This document shows positions 1 to 7,651 of a DNA stretch of 64,000 nucleotides, piece by piece. The DNA lies in NCBI RefSeq assembly GCF_900454025.1, contig NZ_UGQM01000001.1, positions 4,960,001-5,024,000 on the forward strand. Reading direction: 5' to 3'. Every line of letters begins with the position of its first letter. Within the stretch, counting starts at the first letter, position 1. A program made the translations under genes and the position numbers. The notes below the pieces were generated by a model, which worked only from the letters and a program-made list of their open reading frames with translations, had not been told where the DNA came from and searched no databases. The stretch is from Mycolicibacterium gilvum (GTDB lineage: Bacteria; Actinomycetota; Actinomycetes; Mycobacteriales; Mycobacteriaceae).

Positions 1-931
1 TTTGCCGCGGTCCCGGCCACCGCTTCGGGTCACCAAGGGCAGCAGCGTAATTGGATACCCGCACCACGCCCCAGCCCGGCACCGAGGTCAACGTCGCGTA
101 GGGGCTGCGCGGTAGCAGCTCTCCCAGTGCGGCCTCCGCGGATTGGATTTGGTCGTCGAGGTCGGCCAGCAAGTTCATGTCGGCGGCCAGGATCTGGCGG
201 GCGATCATCGCGTCGCGGGTCGGCAGTGCATCGCGGGCCGCAGCGACCAAACGCTCCGCGACCGGACGACGCAGCTGCAGATCCCGGGTCGCGGCGAACC
301 GGATCAGCCGGCTGACTCCGAGCCCTGCCAGACGGGCCGGGTCGGAGAATTCGGCGGCGACCAGCCGGCCGATCCTGGTGGCCAGCACGTCGGGCAGCGC
401 CAGGGTCAGTCCGGGAAACGCCCGATCCAATTGACCGAGCAACTGGTTCTTCGTCGCACTGCGCGTGGCCACTCGTCGGCTCCGATGCGCAGCCCAAGCA
501 CTGAGTTCGCCGATCACGACATCACGGTCGACGACCGAGCAACCGTGTCCACTCAGCACGAGTTCGGTGATCGCCTCCAAGTCGATGACGTCGGTCTTGA
601 TCCGTCGCCGGCCCTGCACTCGGCGTTGCTCGGCGACATGAGCGGGATTGAGTTCCACCACTTCCCACCCCTCGGGCCACCGATGGTCGAGCACTGGTCG
701 GTGATAATGGCCGGCAGCCTCCACGGCGACCTTGACCTGCCCCGACGCAGGCACCGCGGCCATCACGCGAGTCGTCGCAGCGATCAAACCCGACCGGTTC
801 ATCGCGAACTCCGACGGCGTGAGCAATCGATGTCGAGCCGCGTCGGTCACCGAAAACACTGCAGAAGTCTTGCCGACATCGACGGCAACGACGATGGTGG
901 ACGACGTGACTGGAGCTCCATGCACAGACAC
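1..931 (-). CDS. IS110-family transposase, C-terminus missing
   Basis: This is a DEDD (RuvC-like) transposase of the IS110 family, which moves its element through a circular, RNA-guided recombination route in studied members. The N-terminus reads TIVVAVDVGKTSAVF, carrying the first catalytic Asp, followed by EAAGHYH, then RRIKTDVIDLEAI with further acidic residues. Near the left edge the Transposase_20 region begins (YATLTSVPGWGVVRVSNYAAALGDP). About 310 codons are present; the serine-containing C-terminal part is off the window. I chose the GTG at 931 because a perfect GGAGG (944-940) lies 8 nt upstream. GTG at 925 is a poorer alternative. The Shine-Dalgarno can be locked in a leader stem, described separately. 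Confidence 0.85.
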   Translation of the reverse strand, partial: MSVHGAPVTSSTIVVAVDVGKTSAVFSVTDAARHRLLTPSEFAMNRSGLIAATTRVMAAVPASGQVKVAVEAAGHYHRPVLDHRWPEGWEVVELNPAHVAEQRRVQGRRRIKTDVIDLEAITELVLSGHGCSVVDRDVVIGELSAWAAHRSRRVATRSATKNQLLGQLDRAFPGLTLALPDVLATRIGRLVAAEFSDPARLAGLGVSRLIRFAATRDLQLRRPVAERLVAAARDALPTRDAMIARQILAADMNLLADLDDQIQSAEAALGELLPRSPYATLTSVPGWGVVRVSNYAAALGDPKRWPGPRQ

Positions 932-939
932 AACAAACA

Positions 940-1028
940 CCTCCGGGGTGTGTCAGGAGGTCCACGTGCGTCAACACACGGACCCCGAAAGGAATCAGTT
1001 ACAGATCCCTTCCTGACACCTCCGGAGG
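940..1028 (-). ncRNA. Structured leader RNA of the IS110 element (three-way junction)
   Basis: In the transposase-sense strand, CCTCCGG (1028-1022) pairs with CCGGAGG (946-940), and GTGTCAGGA (1019-1011) pairs with TCCTGACAC (958-950). These enclose two hairpins: 1010-1004 with 996-990, and a 10-bp stem 984-975 with 968-959. The two imperfect positions in the second hairpin and the one in the first become G-U wobbles only in this strand (they would be A-C mismatches in the other), which argues for a functional RNA. The outermost stem covers the GGAGG ribosome-binding site. It may be a bridge RNA, a translation-control leader, or both. Confidence 0.6.
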
Positions 1029-1056
1029 CATTTGAGAAGGACCAACTCGATCTATA

Positions 1057-2361
<1,305 letters not shown>

Positions 2362-2461
2362 TGGGATCCCTTCGTGTCAGTCGGGTCTACGCGGAGTCAC
2401 GGAGTCTGTCTAGAAGGTAGTCGCATAACCGCAGCGACGCCCGCGGGGGGCTGGTACAACG

Positions 2462-3106
2462 TCAGACCGGCTGCCCTATACCCGCAATTTCGCCCGCAAA
2501 CTCGGCGTAGGTGTCGTCGAAGGCGCTGATCACGTCGTCAACGCTGATGCCCGACACGTGCTTGCGGGCCAGGTCGTCCATCGCGGTGATCAGCACCGCG
2601 CCCCACACCGCCGCCAGCAGTTTCACCCTGCGGTCGTGGACGCTCGTCCCCATCCGTTCTGCCAGGAGCCTGTCGACCTTGCTGGCCCGGTACTCGACCG
2701 TGGCCTGGCGCAGCGTGCCCGACGACATCACGATCCGCAGGATCTGCAACATCCGCTCGGAGGTCAGCGCACCGGCCGCGGCCAGCTTGGTGTTGCGCGC
2801 CATCGCGATGTACGCGCGGCGCAGCGCCTCGAAGTTGCCGATGTCGAGCGGCTGACGGGCGAGCTCGGCGGCCGCGCTGTCGAGCACCTCGTCGATCAGG
2901 GCCAGCGCGATGGCGTCCTTGGTGGCGAAGTAACGGCTGAACGTGCGCGGCGACACCTCCGCGATCGCGGCGATCTGATCGACCGTGGTCGCGTCGAAGC
3001 CCTGACGGTCACACAGCCCCATCGCCGCGTCGATGAGAGTGGCTCGGGTGCGGCGTTTCTTGCGTTCACGCAGACCGAGAACCGGCTCCCCCCTGGGTTC
3101 AGCCAC
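2462..3106 (-). CDS. TetR-family transcriptional regulator
   Basis: A 214-aa protein with an N-terminal TetR helix-turn-helix: RATLIDAAMGLCDRQGFDATTVDQIAAIAEVSPRTFSRYFATKDAI, about residues 20-66. The C-terminal part is an all-helical ligand or dimer domain with no recognisable ligand signature. The GTG start at 3106 is directly preceded by GGAG, too close for a normal ribosome-binding site, so the transcript may be leaderless. No better start exists before the HTH. It sits between pdxH and gltA2 on the same strand. Whether it controls either neighbour is unknown. Confidence 0.85.
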   Translation of the reverse strand: MAEPRGEPVLGLRERKKRRTRATLIDAAMGLCDRQGFDATTVDQIAAIAEVSPRTFSRYFATKDAIALALIDEVLDSAAAELARQPLDIGNFEALRRAYIAMARNTKLAAAGALTSERMLQILRIVMSSGTLRQATVEYRASKVDRLLAERMGTSVHDRRVKLLAAVWGAVLITAMDDLARKHVSGISVDDVISAFDDTYAEFAGEIAGIGQPV

Positions 3107-3187
3107 CTCCGGATGCTAACCCGCACCAGGCGAATCCCGGACGGAAACGGCAGGTTAGGCCCACGTGCGGGTGACGCACGCGGGCGC

Positions 3188-3844
3188 TCAGGGCTGGAGG
3201 CGCTCCACGGCTCCGTCGCGCACCCGGATCCGGTTGTGCACCCTGTTCTCCCGTCCCTGCCAGAACTCGACCACCTCGGCGGCGATCAGGTAGCCGCCCC
3301 AGTGCGGCGGCACCGGTACCTCGTCGACGTCGGCGAAGCGCGCCGTGACGTCGGCGAGCTGCTGCATCAGCGCCGCCCGCGACGCGATCGGACGGCTCTG
3401 CTGCGACGCCCACGCCCCCAGCTGGGAACCCCGCGGACGCTTGCTCCAGTAGTCGGCCGTCTCCTCGGCCGAGACCTTGGTGACCCGCCCGCGCACGTGA
3501 ACCTGCCGGCCCAGCAGATACCACGGGAACGTCGCCGACGCGTACGGCCGGGCCGCCAGCTGGGCGCCCTTGTCGGAGTCGTAGTTGGTGTAGAACGAGA
3601 TGCCCGATTCGTCGACGCTCTTGCACAACACGGTGCGGGTGACCGGCCTGCCCTCGCCGTCGATCGTGGCGACGACCATCGCGTTGGGTTCGGCGACACC
3701 GGCGTCGTGGGCCTCCGTCATCCACTGGTTCAGCAACGCCACCCACCCGATGTCGAGCCAGTCCGCGTCCAGGTCGACGCTGCCGTCCTTCTCCGCCGAG
3801 CCGTACTCCACACGCATCCGCGCCAGGTGATCGGAAGTAGCCAC
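3188..3844 (-). CDS. pdxH: Pyridoxamine 5'-phosphate oxidase
   Basis: FMN enzyme that oxidises pyridoxine or pyridoxamine 5'-phosphate to pyridoxal 5'-phosphate. The 218-aa protein shows the PNPOx split-barrel ([47 protein letters not shown]) and the family C-terminus ([31 protein letters not shown]...VERLQP), whose RxH-type residues bind substrate. The start ATG at 3844 is 68 bp from the divergent citA start, so the two genes share a short promoter region. Length and motifs are normal for PdxH. Confidence 0.95.
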   Translation of the reverse strand: MATSDHLARMRVEYGSAEKDGSVDLDADWLDIGWVALLNQWMTEAHDAGVAEPNAMVVATIDGEGRPVTRTVLCKSVDESGISFYTNYDSDKGAQLAARPYASATFPWYLLGRQVHVRGRVTKVSAEETADYWSKRPRGSQLGAWASQQSRPIASRAALMQQLADVTARFADVDEVPVPPHWGGYLIAAEVVEFWQGRENRVHNRIRVRDGAVERLQP

Positions 3845-3912
3845 ACGCCAGACGCTACGCCCGCCGCCAGATCCTATGGTCGGCTCGCGCAGGCAGGTGT
3901 AACAATCTGCGC

Positions 3913-5034
3913 ATGACGACTTCGGTGCCGAAGGACTTCGTTGCGGGACTGGCCGGGGTGGTGGCGTTCGAGACGGAGATCGCCGAACCCGACAAGGACG
4001 GCGGCGCGCTGCGTTACCGCGGCGTCGACATCGAGGACCTGGTCGCGCACCGCATCACCTTCGGCGATGTGTGGGGGCTTCTCGTCGACGGCAGGTTCGG
4101 TGACGGGCTGACCCCCGCCGAACCGTTCCCGCTGCCGATCCACAGCGGCGACGTCCGCGTCGACGTCCAGGCGGGCCTGGCGATGCTCGCGCCGATCTGG
4201 GGTTACCGGCCGCTGCTCGACATCGACGACCAGACCGCGCGCGATCAGCTCGCCCGCGCCTCGGTGATGGCGCTGTCCTATGTCGCCCAGTCCGCCCGCG
4301 GCATCTACCGGCCCGCCGTCCCACAGCGCCAGGTCGACGAATGCGACACCGTCACAGCACGTTTCATGACGCGGTGGAAGGGCGAGCCCGACCCGCGGCA
4401 CGTCGAGGCGATCGACGCGTACTGGGTCAGCGCCGCCGAGCACGGCATGAACGCCTCCACGTTCACGGCACGCGTCATCGCGTCGACGGGCGCCGACGTC
4501 GCCGCGGCACTGTCGGGGGCGGTCGGCGCGATGAGCGGCCCGCTGCACGGCGGCGCGCCCGCCCGGGTGATCCCGATGATCGAGGAGGCCGAGCAGACCG
4601 GCGACGCGCGCGCGGTCGTGAAGGGCATCCTCGACCGCAACGAGAAGTTGATGGGGTTCGGCCACCGGGTGTACCGGGCCGAGGATCCCCGGGCCCGGGT
4701 CCTGCGCGCCACGGCCGAACGGCTCGCCGCCCCGCGCTTCGAGGTGGCCGCGGCCCTCGAACAGGCCGCCCTGGCCGAATTGCGGGAACGCAGGCCCGAC
4801 CGCGCCATCGAGACCAACGTCGAGTTCTGGGCCGCGGTGATCCTCGACTTCGCCGAGGTGCCGCCGACGATGATGCCCGCGATGTTCACCTGCGGGCGGA
4901 CCGCGGGCTGGTGCGCGCACATCCTCGAACAGAAGCGGCTCGGCAAGCTCGTCCGCCCGTCAGCGGTCTACGTCGGGCCTGCCCCGCGCGGGCCGGAGTC
5001 GGTCGAGGGCTGGGATTCGCTCACCCGCCGATGA
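3913..5034 (+). CDS. citA: Second citrate synthase (CitA type)
   Basis: A 373-aa citrate synthase family protein, shorter than GltA2. It keeps the two active-site histidines in GPLHGGAP (His212) and [15 protein letters not shown] (His251). At the position of the usual catalytic Asp it has Glu in NVEFW (302-306), a conservative change. Matches in length and sequence what I recall of mycobacterial CitA. The downstream gene starts inside its stop codon (ATGA overlap at 5031-5034), so the two are translationally coupled. Substrate could also include 2-methylcitrate chemistry; citrate synthase is the safer call. Confidence 0.9.
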   Translation: MTTSVPKDFVAGLAGVVAFETEIAEPDKDGGALRYRGVDIEDLVAHRITFGDVWGLLVDGRFGDGLTPAEPFPLPIHSGDVRVDVQAGLAMLAPIWGYRPLLDIDDQTARDQLARASVMALSYVAQSARGIYRPAVPQRQVDECDTVTARFMTRWKGEPDPRHVEAIDAYWVSAAEHGMNASTFTARVIASTGADVAAALSGAVGAMSGPLHGGAPARVIPMIEEAEQTGDARAVVKGILDRNEKLMGFGHRVYRAEDPRARVLRATAERLAAPRFEVAAALEQAALAELRERRPDRAIETNVEFWAAVILDFAEVPPTMMPAMFTCGRTAGWCAHILEQKRLGKLVRPSAVYVGPAPRGPESVEGWDSLTRR

Positions 5035-5645
5035 CCGACCCCCGGACCGTCTTCGCTTCGGCGGCACACGCTTTCGCGGCTCTGGTGCGCCAAATACCGG
5101 ACGACCGCTGGGATGAGGCGGGGCTGGGCGAATGGACGGTGCGCGACCTGGTCGGACACACCTCGCGCTCGCTGATCACCGTCAGCACGTATTTGCGTAC
5201 CCCCGCCGAGCGTGAGGACACCGGGAGTCCGGCGGCGTACTACGTGTGGGTGCACGACTTCTCGGCGAGCGTCGACGCCTCCTCGATCGTCGAACGCGGC
5301 CGCCGGGCGGGACAGGATCTGGGAGCGGATCCGGCCGGGGCCGTCGACTCCCTGGTGGCCAGGACGCTCACCGATCTGGACGGCGTCGGCGATCCGCTGA
5401 TCGAGGTGATCGGCGGACAGGGCATCCGGTTGAGCAGCTACCTGCCGACCCGGACGTTCGAACTCGCCGTGCACAGCCTGGACATCGCCCGCGCCGTCGG
5501 CATCGGTGACATCCCGCCGGCCGACGTTCTGACCGAGGCGGCCGCACTGGCCGCCCAGATCGGCGTCGCGCTCGGCCACGGCCCGGCCCTGCTGCTCGCG
5601 ATGACCGGGCGCGCCGATCTCCCCGGCGGCTTCTCCGTGGTGTGA
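5031..5645 (+). CDS. Mycothiol-dependent maleylpyruvate isomerase-like (TIGR03083/DinB-like) protein
   Basis: A 204-aa protein of the actinobacterial TIGR03083 family. The N-terminal half is a DinB-like four-helix bundle: the PDDRWDEAGLGEWTVRDLVGHTSRSL stretch carries the conserved W-RDL--H region, and a later His lies in LPTRTFELAVHSLDIARAVG (the metal-binding pattern expected of the fold). Members use or are thought to use mycothiol. The specific substrate is unknown. It overlaps citA by 4 nt (ATGA) and should be co-transcribed with it. The IS900-like element begins about 80 bp downstream. Confidence 0.8.
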   Translation: MTDPRTVFASAAHAFAALVRQIPDDRWDEAGLGEWTVRDLVGHTSRSLITVSTYLRTPAEREDTGSPAAYYVWVHDFSASVDASSIVERGRRAGQDLGADPAGAVDSLVARTLTDLDGVGDPLIEVIGGQGIRLSSYLPTRTFELAVHSLDIARAVGIGDIPPADVLTEAAALAAQIGVALGHGPALLLAMTGRADLPGGFSVV

Positions 5646-5721
5646 CGCGCGCGCCACGCCCCGCGATGAGTTTCTGCGCGACAACGGGTCTGCATCGACG
5701 TCACCCGTCCCCGTCGAAAGG

Positions 5722-7186
5722 ACTCTCAATGAAGAAGTCAAGCCGCGGCGGTGACCGGGGGTGAATCAGGTTGCCAGGTCCGGTTGTCACGGATGAGGGC
5801 GTAGAGAACGTTGGTGCGCCGTCGCGCCAGGCAGATGGTGGCGGGGATCGGCCGCTTTCCTTCGTCTCGTTTGCGCTGGTAATAGGCCTTGGAATCTGGG
5901 TCGCAGCGGATCGCGGTCAACGCCGACATGTACATGACTCGGCGCAGTCGGCGACTGTAACGCTTGGGGGTGTGCAGTCGTCCGGTGCGCTTTCCGGAGT
6001 CTCGAGACACTGGCGCCAGGCCGGCCCAGGCCGCGAGTTGGTCAGCCGATCCGATCAGCGCGGGATCACCAACGGCGGCGAGGAATTCGGCGCCCAGCCG
6101 AAATCCTATGCCGGGCATGCTGGTGATCACCTCGGCGAGTGGATGGCGGCGAAATCGGCCCTCGATGTCGGCGTCGGTGGTCTTGATGCGGTCATCGAGG
6201 GCGATCACCTCCCGCGCCAGATCAGCGATCAACCCGGCGGCCACCTCTTCGCCGGGCAGGCGCATCGTCTGGGTTTTCACTGCAGCCACCGCAGCCGCCG
6301 CGATCGAGGCGGCGTTGCGCACACCGGCATCGGTCAAGACTTTGGTCAGCCGCGAAACACCGCTTTGTCGAATCGCTTTGGGACGCTGGTAGCGCGCCAG
6401 CAGTATCACCCAGCCACGGTCTTGGCTCGGTTGGGCGGCTCGTTCCAGGGCCGGGCAGACCGCGACGAGTTGCTGGCGCAGCCGGTTGATCGTGCGGGTG
6501 CGGTCGGCCACCAGGTCGGCGCGATGGCCGGTGAGCATCCGCAACTCGCTGATCAAGTCATCATCGGGATGCAGAACGGGCAAGTCCTGGCCGCGCATGC
6601 GCGCCTGGTCGGCGATCACCCGAGCGTCTTTGGCATCGGTTTTGGCCTCCCCACCGCGGTAGGTCGCCGAGGCCTGCCACACCGCCCGGCCGGCCAGATA
6701 CCGGACCGTTTTGCCGGCGTCGGCCAGCACCGTCAACACCAGTGCGGCATACACCGTGGTCAGGTCCACCGTCCACGACACTCGCTCGGCCAGCTCGTCG
6801 ATTTCAGCGACGAGCTCCCGGATCGGTTGCTCGTCGTTGACCAGCCGGCGCGACAACACCACCTTCCCGCTGTCGTCGACCGCACAAACCCAGTGATGCT
6901 CTTTACCAACATCCACTCCAGCCCACACCTGGCCCGTCGTCATCACCCCTCTTTTCGCCTGTCTACCAACATGATCCCCATGGACAACCCCGCCAGCATT
7001 TCCTTAAACAAGCGATCACATCGCAGATCTCAATCAGCGGCCAGAGGAGTCCAGGCAGGCCGGGCGGCCAGTCCTTTCAAGCCGCACCACCAGGGCCGGC
7101 TACGACCATGCAGCCTCACCCGACCCACCCGGGTCACAGCCCAACGTAACAACACGAAGTAACTGCAACTACGAACTTAAGGAACC
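5722..7186 (-). mobile_element. IS900-like IS110-family insertion sequence
   Basis: A single transposase gene with about 240 bp of non-coding leader (6947-7186) and a very short trailer. At the trailer side the host sequence reads AAAGGACTC, and at the leader side CCCCCATGGCC begins the VOC gene. In transposase orientation this is CATGGGGG, then the element, then a TCCTTT sequence. This resembles the known IS900 target (CATG, 4-6 nt, insertion, CNCCTT). Boundaries are estimated to within about 10 bp from this fit. The leader holds several short hairpins, for example GCGAT-GTG-ATCGC near 7013-7025. Confidence 0.75.
5738..6946 (-). CDS. IS110-family transposase (IS900 group), apparently intact
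   Basis: The 402-aa protein opens with QVWAGVDVGKEHHWVCAVDD and contains TWTVDLT-type and YRGGEAKTDAKDARVIADQARMR acidic motifs of the DEDD catalytic domain. The C-terminal Transposase_20 domain follows: VITSMPGIGFRLGAEFLAAVGDP, then LAAWAGLAPVSRDSGKRTGRLHTPKRYSRRLRRVMYMSALTAIR, including the serine used by IS110 enzymes. By memory it resembles the IS900 transposase along its length, including YYQRKRDEGKR near the end. No frameshift or stop is visible, so it looks active. It is a different lineage from the truncated IS110 copy at the left edge. Confidence 0.9.
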   Translation of the reverse strand: MMTTGQVWAGVDVGKEHHWVCAVDDSGKVVLSRRLVNDEQPIRELVAEIDELAERVSWTVDLTTVYAALVLTVLADAGKTVRYLAGRAVWQASATYRGGEAKTDAKDARVIADQARMRGQDLPVLHPDDDLISELRMLTGHRADLVADRTRTINRLRQQLVAVCPALERAAQPSQDRGWVILLARYQRPKAIRQSGVSRLTKVLTDAGVRNAASIAAAAVAAVKTQTMRLPGEEVAAGLIADLAREVIALDDRIKTTDADIEGRFRRHPLAEVITSMPGIGFRLGAEFLAAVGDPALIGSADQLAAWAGLAPVSRDSGKRTGRLHTPKRYSRRLRRVMYMSALTAIRCDPDSKAYYQRKRDEGKRPIPATICLARRRTNVLYALIRDNRTWQPDSPPVTAAA

Positions 7187-7189
7187 CCC

Positions 7190-7651
7190 ATGGCCGTCCC
7201 CGCAGAAGCCAACCAGCCCATGCTCGTCCCACATCTCGTCGTCGACGACGCTTCGGCCGCCCTCGACTTCTACGCCAGGGCCTTCGGCGCTGTCGAGATG
7301 GCGCGGCTGCCCGGCCCCAACGGAAAGCTGATGCACGCGGCGTTCCAGATCAACGGCGCGATGGTGTTCCTCAACGACGACTTCCCCGAGTTCTGCGACG
7401 GCCGGTCCAGCACCCCCACCGCGCTCGGCGGCTCGTCGGTGACCATCCACCTGCACGGCCCCGACGTCGAGGGCCGGTTCCAGCGCGCGCTGGACGCCGG
7501 CGCCACGGTGGTCAACCCGCTCGAGGACCAGTTCTGGGGTGACCGCTACGGCGTGGTGCGGGATCCGTTCGGCCACCAGTGGTCGCTGGCCGAGACCGTG
7601 CGCGAGGTCGACCTGAACGAGATGGTGGCCCAGATGAACGGGGCGGGCTAA
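7190..7651 (+). CDS. VOC/glyoxalase-fold protein (Rv0887c-like)
   Basis: A 153-aa vicinal-oxygen-chelate fold protein of the PhnB/glyoxalase-like type: MLVPHLVVDDASAALDFYARAFGAVEMARLPGPNGKLMHAAFQINGAMVFLNDDFPE, then FWGDRYGVVRDPFGHQWSLAE at the end. The function is not known; relatives include dioxygenases and resistance proteins. Its original upstream region has been displaced by the IS900-like element. The present ribosome-binding site AAGGAA (7 nt before ATG) lies at the element end, so the gene may still be translated. It overlaps the convergent GH1 gene by 4 bp at the stop codons. Confidence 0.85.
   Translation: MAVPAEANQPMLVPHLVVDDASAALDFYARAFGAVEMARLPGPNGKLMHAAFQINGAMVFLNDDFPEFCDGRSSTPTALGGSSVTIHLHGPDVEGRFQRALDAGATVVNPLEDQFWGDRYGVVRDPFGHQWSLAETVREVDLNEMVAQMNGAG

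Larger units (their letters stand above)
1..1045 (-). mobile_element. IS110-family insertion sequence, cut by the window edge
   Basis: The element holds a DEDD-type transposase read leftwards and a folded leader upstream of it. It lies directly downstream of the gltA2 stop codon. Its leader end must fall between about 1029 and 1056; the other end is outside the window. I see no terminal inverted repeats, as expected for IS110 elements. The exact boundary is inferred. Confidence 0.7.
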
